A DNA stretch of 64,000 nucleotides from Macrocystis pyrifera (taxonomy: Eukaryota > Sar > Phaeophyceae > Laminariales > Laminariaceae). Positions 1 to 10,905 of this stretch are shown piece by piece; position 1 is the first letter of the stretch; every line of letters begins with the position of its first letter. The notes under the pieces were generated by a model. The model was not told the DNA's origin and ran no database searches. It was given only the letters and a program-made list of their open reading frames with translations. The position numbers and the translations under genes were made by a program. Where the stretch lies: NCBI GenBank assembly GCA_031763025.1, contig JASSKH010000011.1, forward strand, positions 12,498,580-12,562,579. Reading direction: 5' to 3'.

Positions 1-374
1 CGACATCAATATTGGACGAGACAATACAGTGGTCTATTGCAAAAACACGTCTAAAACATTATAGGGTGGTGATGGCTTTTGATGAGCACTATTACTGGTC
101 CATGTACCGCCGTTGGCGGCAATAGATATTGATAGGCACGATACTGGTCTGATGTCAAAAACAGAATAACAATCCTTAATGTTCATCTATCCATCCTTCC
201 CCTATGATGCTCTCCCAATATTATAAAGCTTGTTCAGTTAAGTTGGGCTGGCGTCGGTTGTCGACGACGCCGTAAACCACACTTCCCGCTGCTTGAGCTA
301 GACAACTAGGGTACCGCGTTTGTGGATTTTGGCTTTTGGTTTTTGGTTTATATTTTTGCGTTAACCACGGCTGG
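1..374. other. no recognised feature
   Basis: No coding region, RNA gene or repeat is supported here. The sequence is of mixed composition and precedes dispersed repeat A. Confidence 0.5.
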
Positions 375-715
375 CGGTCGAGTTAGATCATTTGTTTGGC
401 GGAGAACCTTGATTCCGCATAATTGGCGTGATCGTGTCACGCAGCGTCTACATATGAGTTCCATAGTGAATCCATCGCTGTCTCTGAATTGAGCACACCA
501 GGAAAAATCAATGAGTGGATGCTGTCGTCTTGATGCAAGAAAATCTTCCTCAAAAGCGGTTCTTAGTAGGATGCAGCTCATCCCGCCAAACACCCCACGG
601 CGTTTCGCGCTTGGTGCAAGCAATGCCTGCCTAGTCGGTGAAAATCCGACGTGCTCCGTCCTGACAGCGTTGGGATGCGAGAGGCTATGATGCGGCCGTG
701 CATGCCTATGAGTTC
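375..715. repeat. dispersed repeat A, copy 1
   Basis: This ~340-bp stretch has a diverged second copy at about 2080-2450 in the same orientation. Shared blocks include GTTAGATCATTTGT near the left edge, GCGGTTCTTAGTAGGATGCA in the middle and TTCGCGCTTGGTGCAAG near the right. Neither copy has terminal inverted repeats or a conserved open frame, so it is probably a fragment of an unclassified mobile element. Confidence 0.6.
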
Positions 716-2079
716 ATCCCCCCCATTCCCTATGTTGCTATTGTATTTTTTTGCACCATGTACAGAACGTGGTAGTGCTAAAACAGTGTACTCGCTCGAC
801 GTACAGCAGTAGTGTATCAATATATCGCTCTCTCGTGACCGCCGATCAAGGTATTGTTTCCCCATATTTGCCAAAAATATATAGGTATTCGTCGGCGCTC
901 GCTCAAGTTTGTAATAAACGCATGTCATTCCACCCCCCCCATGCAGATACAGAAGTGGTGGTTGGTCCTTCAGTTGTACCGTTGCCGCAGTAATGTTGGT
1001 GTTTATAGCACACACCCGTTCCTGACATAGTCACATACTCAAGAGCACCCGCAGGCTACGATGTCATTCACCTATTCAAATACCTACCTACCCCCCCCCC
1101 CCCCCCACTTCCCGCAGGAACGATACATGTTTTTTTTTAATCGATAATTAATCTTTGTTCGTGTGATTTGTGTGACAATACTGAGGAAGCATACGTGCTC
1201 GCACACACGTGTAAATGCGTTGTTTCCCGTATTTATGTGCCGGGTATATTGTACCAGATGAAATAATGTTACTACTAAACGTGTTTTAGTTTGCTGCTTG
1301 GTTGGGCACTGCGTCGGCGTGCTGTTGAACGGCTATTCAGAACTGACATGCTTGTGGTTGTAATTCAGAGTAGTCAACGGCCAAGCCATAGCCAATCTAT
1401 TTTCCACAGAAATGACATACCCACGCTATATCTCCTTCCCTTATGATATTCTTCAGGTAGTGCTTATTCAGCCAAGGCTGCCGACCCCAGGACTCGTCGG
1501 GGCCTTCTCGTCCACTTTCGAACAAGCTCATACCTTCCTCACACCACTCTCTGCCACTGCAGTCGACGCAACGACGCAGCTGTGATATTTAGGTCATCGC
1601 CGCACAGTGACAATACAGTAGGAAGGAAGGCTTTGCAGAAAGCAGGGGGCAACGGCGGGCCTCTACTGTCCCCTGATTCCCTTTCGACGTACCAAGCGGG
1701 GGTGAGGACGGCTGTCTACCGTCCTCTTATTTCAGATATTGTACAAGGGAGGGGGGGGCGCCTCTGTACCGTCCCCTGGTGTTTCTTGTATCAATCGTAG
1801 AAGGGGGACGGGTCATAACTTACCTTGATTTCCCTTGCATGATGACGAGAATGGAGAGATTTCTACCGTCCCCTGATTTCAGTTTGGTAGAGGTATTGGT
1901 CAGGGGTAAAGGGAAGAGACGGTGTCAAGTACCACCCCCCTGTGGGTAGGGACGAAGTTGAAAACATTGAAGTGAGGCGTCGAAACATATTGCCACAGCA
2001 GGATAATACAGCAGTAAAAATTGTCGCCTTGGCTAGTCCCACCCTTGATCTCACCCCCCCCCGCCCACAGCTGGTTGTC
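716..2079. other. non-coding stretch with a poly-C run and spaced degenerate motif
   Basis: No gene is supported. It contains a C homopolymer near 1090-1106 and four spaced versions of a motif resembling CTACCGTCCCCTGATTTC at about 1663, 1715, 1767 and 1863. The spacings of ~52, 52 and 95 bp suggest a decayed short tandem repeat. Confidence 0.4.
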
Positions 2080-2450
2080 TAGTTAGATCATTTGTGCGAA
2101 GTAAAGAACCTTTACTCTGCACAAGGGAATTGATCGTATCACGTAGCGTTCAAGGTAAGGCACCGAAGAGGCAGTTACATAGTACTCCCATTGCTGTCTC
2201 TGGAAGTGGCTACACCGGAAATTAAACTAACTCATTGAAGCTGTCATCCATATGCAAGTCCGCCTCACAAGCGGTTCTTAGTAGGATGCAGCTCACCCTT
2301 TATGCGACTCGCCGGACACCTCACGGCGCTTCGCGCTTGGTGCAAGAAATGTCTGCCTGGTCGGTGAAAACCCGACATGCTCCGTCCCGGCATTGTAGAG
2401 ATGCGAGGGTCTATGGTCATACGACTACGGCCATGCATGAGATCGAGTAC
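2080..2450. repeat. dispersed repeat A, copy 2
   Basis: Diverged direct copy of 375-715, with the conserved blocks in the same order plus small internal insertions. No protein-coding signal is shared between the copies. Confidence 0.6.
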
Positions 2451-2577
2451 ATCTCTCCTGTCGAGTACACCCCCCCCTCCGCCCTATTCTTCCCCCCTGG
2501 ATAGGAGTGGGGATCGCGCGTTGAGCGGGGATCGTGTGCGCTCAACGGATGGCTGGAGCTCATCGATATATTGCTAC

Positions 2578-2965
2578 TAGATGTACGCGGGAGTGCTGCA
2601 TGGACAATCGAGAAGCGCCCTATGCAGATGAAGGAGATATCGACCAAGCCAGGTGCAACACGTCATTGTTTGCATAGGAAGCCAACCACATGCAATCAGC
2701 GGAATGTTCTCGCGGGGATGAATCCACGAATAAACGACCCCATCAACAGGGTAACCCTATATTATTTATAGTAGTTCCTAGGATACGCGGAAGTTACGCA
2801 GGGACACACAGGAAGCGATTGATGAAGATGACGGAGATGTCGAGCATGGTGTAATACTTGCTTGTTTTGCGAGGCACGTCAACCATATGCAATCAGCAAT
2901 GTCATCGCTGGTATGAATCTACGAATAAACGACCACATCAACAAGGTAATCCCATACCAATAACA
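2578..2965. repeat. repeat B, two adjacent diverged copies
   Basis: Two head-to-tail copies of a ~190-bp sequence, at about 2578-2762 and 2768-2965. They share GAATGTTCTCGC-like, GATGAATC(C/T)ACGAATAAACG and CCACATCAACA blocks. A third copy lies at about 3393-3563 beyond a MITE. Origin unknown. Confidence 0.6.
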
Positions 2966-2971
2966 ATAGTT

Positions 2972-3200
2972 ATTCTTTAGGCCTTTTTAACGACACTTTT
3001 AATATTGGGAAAACTTGCCATAAAAGCTTGCCGAATGAAATGGCAAGTCCAATTTTCCATAATCATGCCAACGAAGGGCTTGGGGAACATGCATAAAAAA
3101 TGCTTGGCTAAAACCTTGCTAAATTGGTGAATCCAAATTTCCAAAAACACTTGCCATTTTTGCAAGATTTTGGCCAAATACCTGTCGTTAATATCCCTTT
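2972..3200. other. AT-rich spacer with imperfect inverted repeats
   Basis: Contains several related words (CTTGCCAT, GCCAAG, CAAGATTTTGGCCAA) in both orientations, giving weak hairpin potential. It may be the remains of a small non-autonomous element, but no target duplication could be found. Confidence 0.3.
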
Positions 3201-3202
3201 TA

Positions 3203-3307
3203 TTACGGGGGACCATAGTTAATAGAACCTATAGTGTACATAAATACCTGTATGTTTACCTATTTTTACTCAAAATATTTGGTTCTATTTACTATGGTCC
3301 CCCGTAT
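3203..3307. mobile_element. 105-bp TA-flanked MITE, copy 1
   Basis: Starts TTACGGGGGACCATAG and ends with the near-perfect reverse complement. It is flanked by TA on both sides (3201-3202 and 3308-3309). Length, ~26-bp inverted ends and TA duplication fit a non-autonomous Tc1/mariner-type element. It separates repeat B copies 2 and 3. Confidence 0.85.
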
Positions 3308-3392
3308 TAGGATGGCAGTCCTGTTTTGGGGACCACCGACTTGGAAATTGAGTGGATTGTCCTCACAATAGGACCGCAGTCCCAAAGCAACA

Positions 3393-3563
3393 CCTAGGGT
3401 GCGTCATGGACTCGACATAGCCAGAGAGGAAGCGCCCGACGAAGTTGAAGGAGGTATTGAACCATCATTATTGGTTTGCGAGGCACGCCAACCAGATGAA
3501 ATCAGCAGAATCTTTTTGCTCGGATGAATCTACGAAAAAACGACCACATCAACCGGGTGTGTT
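3393..3563. repeat. repeat B, copy 3
   Basis: Diverged third copy of the ~190-bp repeat at 2578-2965, sharing TTTGCGAGGCACG and the GAATCTACGAA...CGACCACATCAAC block. Confidence 0.55.
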
Positions 3564-3709
3564 ACGAGGAGACGTCTCTGCGTTAGGCCGCATAACGTAG
3601 ACAAGTGTAATCGGAGTAACGTCATACTATTAGTGAGGTGCGGAAGATTGAACGGAGGAAATCTGGGGATTGTGGAGAGGTTTTGAATCGTTGGCATGCG
3701 GGCATCCTT

Positions 3710-4450
3710 CTCTTTTTTTTTATCTGTTTCTTTTCATTTTGTAAGTTATTTCTCTTCCCTTTTTCCAACAGGTATTGATAACCCTTAGTAAATAAATCGG
3801 GTGTAGTGGGTGGATGACAAGCCTGTTTTGCTTGTTTCGTATTGCCGCACGCCGAGGGGCGGGGCATACCTGACGAACGCAGAACGGAGACGGCAGACAG
3901 GGAAGCAAGGTGCCAGGCGGACTAGTAGGGAGAACCTTGCTATGCCACTCGTACTACAAACTGCTGCCTCTACCTGGATACTTTGGTTGGCCTGTTATTT
4001 TCCCTTGGTTATTTCTTAATCTTACTCTGTTTACAAATATTAGTGGTGGTTTCTTCTTTGTCTTTCCAGGTCTTTCTTCTCAAGTGTCCGCCACATGCCC
4101 TGTGGGGGGGCACGGCAGTTTGCTTCCTCTAGCGTTTTTTCTTCTTCTCGTTCGACTTTTCTTCTTCGTTCTTGTTTTTTGTTTGTCTTCCATTGTTTAT
4201 CTATTGCCTAGGATGTGTATGACGTACCCCTATCATGACATGGCATTTCATTGTCCTTTGAGTTTACTGCGCACGTGACAACGTGCTCTAGTACTGCGTA
4301 CGTGACAACATACTGCAGTATCTCTGTGGCGTAGTTTTGTGACCACATAACGCGTATCTCTCTAGGATTGAACAATTGGCACGGACACTGGTGCTTGTAC
4401 TGGATCTCAAGGGTAGAAATAACGGTTTAACGTAAGGAACACACACATGC
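3710..4450 (+). mobile_element. truncated LINE 3' end, fragment 1
   Basis: Pyrimidine-rich 3' UTR of the LINE family whose longest copy is at 28758-36300 (minus). Conserved tail words appear in order: GTATCTCTGTGGCGTAG, TTTTGTGACCACA, TATCTCTCTAGGATTGAA, GGCACGGACACTGGT, AACGGTTTAACG, and a terminal CACACAC. No coding sequence remains. Pieces at 23850-24000 match its left part, including the TGGATGAC...GAGAACCTTGCTAT segment. Confidence 0.75.
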
Positions 4451-4544
4451 TAAATAGATGGGATGTGCAAGAGGGTCATAGAACTGATGACGGGTGCAGA
4501 TGGTTGAACTCTGAAGACAGAGGCTGGGGAAGGGTTGAAAATAA

Positions 4545-5292
4545 GGTAGAGCCTGTCCATGCTACTCGTACCATAAATTGCTGCGGCTGTTTGGAGGGTG
4601 GTTTTTGTTGTGCCTGTTATTTCTCGTGGTTTTTTGTTAGTTTTACTCGCTTTATGTCAAGTAGGATTGTTGGTTTAGCCCCCTCTGGCTTGTCTGCCGC
4701 ATCCCCTACGGGAGGCACGACAGTTTCAACATCTCTTTTCTTTGTTTCTCTATATTTTGTTTTTCTTTTGATTTTTCTCTTTCACAGAATGTGTGTCTTG
4801 CCTGTTGTATCCAGTATTATTATGGCATGACCTTGTATTATCTGCTCCTCTTACTCCTTAACAACGTTGTATCTTTGTGGCGTTGTTTGTGTTCACAGGA
4901 ACCTTTCGGACCTCCTTGCGATGTTTGTACTCCGCTTCATTTCAGATTTTAGTGTTGCCTTTTGGGTTGAATCTTGTGGTCTTCCTTGTGTTGCGTTCCC
5001 GTGCCCGGTACGCTCGCAACTCACTTGCTTCAACGATGATTTTATTTTTTGCTTTTGGCCTTCCTCGGTCACAGTCCGTGACAACAAAATGAATGGTATC
5101 ACCTCTCTGCACAGGGTAAAGAAGCAGGGCGGACACCGGTTGTACTGATGAAGCTGAGTAGAAAGGGCTATATAGTCTGCAGACAACACACACAGAAAAT
5201 GAATGTCTTTACGTAGGGTTGATAGGCATGGACATCTGAATGTCGACGGGTAGAAATGACAGTTGACAGTATGTATGTGAAGAACACACGCG
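4545..5292 (+). mobile_element. truncated LINE 3' end, fragment 2
   Basis: Second tail fragment of the same LINE family, directly after fragment 1 and in the same orientation. It begins near CCATGCTACTCGTACCA, carries GTGCCCGGTACGCTCGC and the TACTGATGAAGCTGAGTAGAAA tail variant, and ends near GAAGAACACACG. It resembles the subtype at 12461-13090 more than fragment 1. Confidence 0.7.
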
Positions 5293-5921
5293 ATCAAGAA
5301 ACGAGCCGTCCAATACGGACCACTGCTGTACTACTACTGTTGTTGTTCTGGGGAAAATACTGAAGGACAGAAAGCACAAGCAAGAACCGACAACAACGAT
5401 CCATTACTACATCCCAGCATCTAAACGAACAAGACATTCTATGTTGATGGACATCGGGTTTTTGGTGTTATTGATGCTTCCTGGGCTGTACTTCATGAGG
5501 GGAGTGGTCATTGTATGGTAAATAAATTGGAGGCATGTTGGTTGTGGTAGCTTTCATGTGAGTCACATCGGTTTTGATTTGTCGTATGATACTGACACGC
5601 TTTTGTTGTTGATAATTCTTCGCTTCTGTCCCTTAGTCTTTTTTGGAACGGTACTACATATTGTTGGATATCAAGTACAAAAATTACAGTAACATACAAG
5701 GGGGGGTTCGCCGCGGCGGACTGATACCCGCATGCGGCTCCACGCATGCCCGTAGTAGCTGTGGGCGTACCGTTGTGCAACTCGAGGCTGTTAAATCGAC
5801 AGTACTGCCAAGGGGGGCCTTAAAAAACACGTTTTGTTTTAGTGAACAGATAGAAAACGCCAAACACGAGAAAAACAAGTATTTCCATCGGCCATCCGAC
5901 CCAAGCACGCATTACTCGTTC
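5293..5921. other. no recognised feature
   Basis: Several short open frames overlap on both strands without homology or splice context. I see no supported gene or repeat boundary here. Confidence 0.4.
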
Positions 5922-6715
5922 GTATACAGCAGCAACGTATGAGACGCTTGGCATCCGTACTGTATACTCCCTGTACAGATAGATACTAAGCAATTAGTTG
6001 AGCAGTAGTCGATCGAATAAATCGACAGTACGAAGCGCCAGTGATTACGTTGGTGCAGCAAGCTCAGCAGCAGCGAGCAGCAGCATAGCTTACAGGTACA
6101 TATCATACAAAAACTACGCTGGCACGAGGCCTCCGCCGAGACGCCATGTAAACGTCAATTGCGAGACTGTACTGCTACAGATTCCGAAGCAGATGGATCC
6201 GTCTTTCAGTTTTAAGATGCGGAGATACATCACCGAGAGGATTTGACTTGCACAATAACCATGCGCACACGGGGGTCAGCAGCAAAAACATATCGCAGAC
6301 CAAACAGCAGCACTAGCAGCAGAACAGAACAGCAGAAGGACACACATAGCAGTAGCACCAGGGTAGACGATGAACAGCGGCAGCAGCAGCAGTAGCACAT
6401 CATGCACGCCGGAGGTTGCCCCTGCCGCAAGATTCAGGGCAGAGGAGCCCGGTGGCGTACGAGGAGGAAAGACAGAATACTATATATCAGGCTGACCTAC
6501 TCCGCGAGGGGGCCTACGTGAGCAGTAGCAACAGCAACAGCAGAACAACAGAGCAGCTGCCCCTATTACGGGGGTCCATAGTTAACGGGACCAAATTTTG
6601 TTAGTAAAAATAGGCAAATATATAGGTTTTTATGTACAGCATAGGTCCTGTTAACTATGTACCCCCGTAATAGCAGCAACAGAGGAGTAGCGGTAGAAGC
6701 AGCAGCATAGAGTAG
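5922..6715. repeat. dispersed repeat C, copy 1 (CAG-rich), split by a MITE
   Basis: Large dispersed repeat matching 47570-48345 in the same orientation. The most conserved segment reads GATGGATCCGTCTTTCAG (6193-6210), followed by a TTTAAGATGCGGAGA block. Interspersed CAG/AGC triplets dominate the right half. A MITE sits at 6566-6670. Translations through the CAG tracts give Ser- or Gln-rich shadows, which I do not regard as genes. Confidence 0.7.
6566..6670. mobile_element. 105-bp TA-flanked MITE, copy 2
   Basis: TTACGGGGG start and CCCCCGTAA end, flanked by TA at 6564-6565 and 6671-6672. Same exact length as copy 1. Inserted in repeat C copy 1, so it is younger than that repeat. Confidence 0.85.
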
Positions 6716-7030
6716 GCCTGACGGGGCGAAGGTAGGCCGACCACCAAATTGTTTGGCCAGGACTGTCATTAATCAAGCGTCGACCACTTAACTGGTCCAA
6801 CTCACAGCTTTAGTGTTCACACCCGATCAGCTGGCAGCCAGGGCACGGCGCAAGCACGCCCGAGGCCGCCGCCGACACAGTCGGAGTCGGGGATCGCGAT
6901 GAGGCAGCTTCGTCCCCTGAGGTGAACCTTGTGTCGCGCTAGCACGAACAACGCAAAACAATACCTCCCAGAAACGCCGAGGAGCGCTGGAAGCACAGGG
7001 CCAACAATATCATATATGTACATATACATC
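6716..7030. repeat. dispersed repeat D, copy 1
   Basis: Matches 50400-50735 in the same orientation. Shared words include GCCTGACGGGGC, CGACCACT(T/C)AACTGGTCCA, GGCCAGGGCACGGC, GACACAGTCGG and GCGCTAGCACGAACAACGCA. It directly follows repeat C here, so C and D may belong to one larger element. Confidence 0.65.
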
Positions 7031-7842
7031 TATAATAACATAGCATCGATCGGTTATTGCGTACCCGGTACGCCGCAGAGCGGCAGGACCTACGCAACTA
7101 GTGGTAATGTAGATACATTTTTAGGCTTGAGACGTGCATCGTCCATGGTGCCGTGTGGACCACGCGACAACAAAAAAACAATGAAATGAGCGCGTGTGTT
7201 TTTGAGGGCTTCATCCGCCGGTTTTCGCCTCCGTTATAGTTATCGTTATCGGGGTTTTGGGTTTGGCGGTACAGTAGCGATAAGTATCGGCATCGGTATC
7301 GGAGTCATTTCGAACTTATCGTATCGAAACGTTGATAACCTCGGTGCGGGATGATATGGGAATGGAAAAAAAGCCCTATGATGACGTAGGCACGTGCAGA
7401 AGAACAAGAAGAATGTGCATTACATTAAACCACCCTGAACACCACGGTCCCGTGTAGAAAGAGGGGAGGATTAGAGGAGTAGAAGTAAAGATAAGAACAG
7501 GAGTGAGAGCAGTGGGTCCCTCTCGAGTCTCCTCCCTCGGTTAAACCACGCTAGACCTTATCGTACTCAACCTCTCCCTCCTAGTCCACCAAGAATGTAT
7601 TGTGTCCACCAATACATCGTCTTTAAACTGATTAGGTCATCTCCATCTATTTTCCCACTGCCAATTCGAGACATTCGCATATGCGAAGGACCTTCCGCCC
7701 TAAATACTACTATTGCAAGACTCTCACGTGCATCACTGCTGCGGTGATCTCCCGTCTGGCATATTATTGCTACTCGTAATGCAAGACTCACGTGCTATTA
7801 ATATTCAGACGTCACTGCGATGATTTATCGTCCAATATACTA
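7031..7842. other. no recognised gene; TATCG-rich patch
   Basis: Around 7220-7330 there is a cluster of TATCG/CGATA words reminiscent of the core of the 826-bp satellite unit (see 15802-21581), but too short and degenerate to call a copy. No other feature is supported. Confidence 0.35.
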
Positions 7843-7947
7843 ATACGGGGCGCCATAGTTAATAGAATCTACCGCACACACAAAAGCCTATATATTTCGC
7901 TACTTTTACGAACAATATTTTATCCTATTTACTATGGTCCCCCGTGG
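7843..7947. mobile_element. 105-bp TA-flanked MITE, copy 3
   Basis: Slightly decayed copy (start ATACGGGGCGCC, end GGTCCCCCGTGG), still exactly 105 bp and flanked by TA at 7841-7842 and 7948-7949. Confidence 0.8.
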
Positions 7948-8059
7948 TATCACCATTCCCGAGGGGAATTACGTGACGTCAGGTGTTGGAATACTTACAA
8001 TACCACCAAACTTAGTTTTCCCTCCACCACTTCACACTGGCGTATCAATATATATATTA

Positions 8060-8710
8060 GCGATAGGGAGAAATAGTGACATTTTTTTTTTGTTTTTGTT
8101 CGTTCGTTTTTCACTTTTGATATGTTTCTGTCTTCTCTGTTTTCGCTTTTCTTTGTTTTCTTTTGTTTTCGCTCAATCATGGAATATGTATCTCGTGCCT
8201 GTATCCCGTATGATGACACGGCATTGCATTTTTTTTTTTTTTTTTCACTCATCACTTTCACTTTGCAGCCTAATTCGCAAGAGGTTTTACCCTCGACGAC
8301 CTTCTGGACAAGCTGTGGTCACAGGTGTCTTACTTTCACCCCCGGTACGTGCCTTTTTTTTATTGCGCATAGGGTTCAGCATTCCCACTGCTCGTCGATT
8401 TTCATCGAATGTAGCTAACTCACGCTCTCGCGCTTTCCGCTAATCAATCTCTTTTATGCAAGACAAAGCCCCTACGAGCATGCACTCGGTGAGACTTGAA
8501 ATTGATCTTGATAGGCACGCGGACCACCTACCAAGCCACCAGGGACGCCGGCATACCTGACAATGTAGTATCTCTGTGGCGTGGTTTTGTGACCACAAAC
8601 TTGTACCAGATATCTCTCTAGGATTGAAGAATCGGCACGGACAATGGTTGTGCTGGATGTCTACCGGTAGAAAGAAATGTTTAATGTTCAAGGACACACA
8701 CACTTTCACC
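8060..8710 (+). mobile_element. truncated LINE 3' end, fragment 3, split by a SINE
   Basis: LINE 3' UTR with the CTCGTGCCTGTATCC and GATGACACGGCATTGCATT words on the left. The tail (GTATCTCTGTGGCGTGG, CTCTAGGATTGAAGAATCGG, terminal ACACACAC) lies on the right. The two halves are separated by a SINE on the minus strand at 8229-8552. Confidence 0.75.
8229..8552 (-). mobile_element. tRNA-derived SINE, copy 1
   Basis: Read on the minus strand it starts GCCGGCGTCCC, carries an A-box-like TGGCTTGGTAGG, and a region corresponding to the B box of copy 2 that has lost part of the GGTTCAA core. It continues through the same ~330-bp body as 9755-10093 and ends in an A-rich tail (poly-T on the plus strand from about 8229). 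It lies in LINE fragment 3. Confidence 0.8.
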
Positions 8711-9754
8711 ACAAATATACAAAGTGACATCAAATACGTTCCGATACTCGTATCATACCAATTGTGTACCACACAACCATGCATGAAAAACGTATTATCC
8801 CTATTATAATCTCCCGCCCTGCTGAAACGGAAAACCTGATACCACCCTTTCACAGTCTTGACACCAGGGACCATGGATCGTACGAGGAATGTTTAAGAAC
8901 TACACAATAGATAAATACACGTATTGCACAGCAGAGACATGGATCACAAGGACATGAAGTCCCATCGCACAGCATTAGTAATGCACGGTCATAGAAAATC
9001 ACACGTTTCCAGTTTCGATATCCAACAAGGTACGACCTTATTTACGCCACCCACGGTGGCACCAAGGCAAGCGTCTCCTGCTCCCCTGGTTCCCATCACT
9101 CGAATCTCTAATTATTTTACGGGAATAGAAATACACACAGCTATTTTAACACGCTGCGGTTAGGACTGGAGAGTAACGGTGACCTCAAAGAGGTTCATCA
9201 CGGCAGCTTGATGAGTTTTTCTCCAGAGTATTCTCCCGCAGGTTCTCAGGAGGGGCCTACACCTCGACTTGGAAGTGTCGCAGTGGTCGACATTTACTTT
9301 ACATTAGTCGCAATCTGGGGTGCACAAAATGAGACAACAAACAACCCCGAACTAAACGCTTTCACTTACGGACAGCTATATACAGCTCCTGACATGAACC
9401 TACAGCCGGCCAAATAGCGGGATACTCCTGATGCGGTGGGTTTTGGGGCGATAGATCCACCTAACCTAACGGCGGCCGTGGGCAGCCACAAATGATTTAC
9501 GGAGTGTTTTCGTATTCGACGTTGCGGAAGAGCAACAAAAGCTCACATAAACGCTAGAAAGTTTCATTTCACTCAAGGAAGCATAGAGGACAATGAATGG
9601 CTACTGCTGTGACACGATCTAGTATCGGGGTACAGAAGTGGTTATGATACGGCTGAATAATCTTAGGGTATTCAAGGCGTTGACGATATATTGTATATTA
9701 TTAAACACTTCTAGAGCCCTATACGTATTCAAGGCTTTGATACTGCGGGCTATA
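8711..9754. other. no recognised feature
   Basis: No coding exon, RNA gene or repeat is supported between LINE fragment 3 and the SINE at 9755. Confidence 0.4.
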
Positions 9755-10093
9755 GCCGGCGTCCCCGGTGGCTTGGTAGGTGGTCCGCGTGCCTGTCAAG
9801 ATCAATTTCGTGGGTTCAAGCCTCACCGAGTGCATGCTCATAGGGACTTTTTCTTGCATTAAAAAATGATGAACGGGAAGCTCGAAAGCGTGAGTTGGCT
9901 ACATTCGACGAAAATCGCCGAGCAGTGGGAATGCTGAGAACCCTATGCGCGACAAAAAATAAAGATACGTACCGGGGGGGAGAAGGGAGGACACCTGTGA
10001 CCACGGCTTGTCCAGAAGATCGTCGAGGGTAAAACCTCCTACGAGTGGGCTGGAAAGTAAAAGTGATTAATAAAAAAAATATATAAATAAATC
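9755..10093 (+). mobile_element. tRNA-derived SINE, copy 2 (most complete)
   Basis: The head contains an RNA polymerase III A-box-like TGGCTTGGTAGG near 9769 and a B box GGGTTCAAGCCTC near 9813, spaced as in a tRNA. A ~240-bp tRNA-unrelated body follows, with GAGCAGTGGGAATGCTGA, CCTATGCGCGACAAA and TGTGACCACGGCTTGTCCAGA. It ends in a simple A/T-rich tail (AATATATAAATAAA). Two further near-complete copies are at 8229-8552 (minus) and 36477-37153 (plus). The family name is unknown to me. Confidence 0.85.
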
Positions 10094-10519
10094 ATAACCA
10101 CTTCAAAAGGTCGATACTATAAAATAGCACATCACATCACCGATGAAGAAATAGGTTACTCAAAAATATTGTTTTTCTCCAGATGGATAATAACAGATAT
10201 ATATATATATGTATATTTCTCAAATACTTGTAAAATATAAAATATGCTGCGGGTAAACGTTCTACGTTCCCATGGTGGGTAATAAACTATATGCCCCCCA
10301 AAAAATGCATAAAAGGGCTGAAAAGCTTGAGGTTCTTGTCTATTTGCACAAGCTAAAAATATCTACAACTTCGAAATAGAGATATCGGGATATCGGTTGC
10401 AATTCCCTTATTCCAATTCCAACTCGTTTGCATATCTTATATGTGTATGTTGCCAAGACCCCTACGCACGGGTACTTGACGAAGCATTCGTCAGGGTGCT
10501 CGCGTCCCGTTAATAATTA
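10094..10519. other. AT-rich spacer
   Basis: AT-rich, with an (AT)n tract near 10198-10210. A small perfect inverted repeat, TGACGAA gca TTCGTCA, lies at 10477-10493. No gene is supported. Confidence 0.4.
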
Positions 10520-10905
10520 AGCTGTATTGGGCAGCTGCATCGCCTGTCGCATAACCTTCTGCGAGTTGCATTCGAAAACCCGGCCACTAACCGGGTCAGC
10601 GAAATGTCGATCGATGTTTTTTTTCAAGTAATTTGCGGCGAGAGAACTTGGCCTATGCTGCAGTAGGTGTGAAATTAGTGGATGCAGGGGCGTGACGGAA
10701 ATTACAAGGGGGTTAGGAAAGGGTGGTCGAAGTGATTGCAGAAAGTAGCGATGTCCCTAAGAGGGTTCACGTTCTTGGTCTATAGATTCGTCAAGGATTC
10801 AGGTCTGGTTGGTTACATCTATTTCTGGAGTCGTCGGATTATGTATTGCAGTATAAAAGTGGATGGTGTGATCCGAAAAAGCACTACACGGGTCCTGGCT
10901 ATCGA
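10520..10905. repeat. dispersed repeat E, copy 1
   Basis: Matches 13820-14225 in the same orientation. Shared words include TATTGGGCAG(C/T)TGCA, GAGAGAACTTGG, GGCGTGACGGAAATTACA / GGGTGGCGGAAATTACA, GGGTTCACGTT and GGTGTGAT...AAGCACTA. No conserved frame is seen. Confidence 0.6.

Noticed and set aside
9755..9840. A genuine tRNA gene at the SINE head
   Set aside because: The A and B boxes are present, but the sequence continues into a body and A-rich tail shared by several copies, and the acceptor stem does not close well. It is a SINE head.
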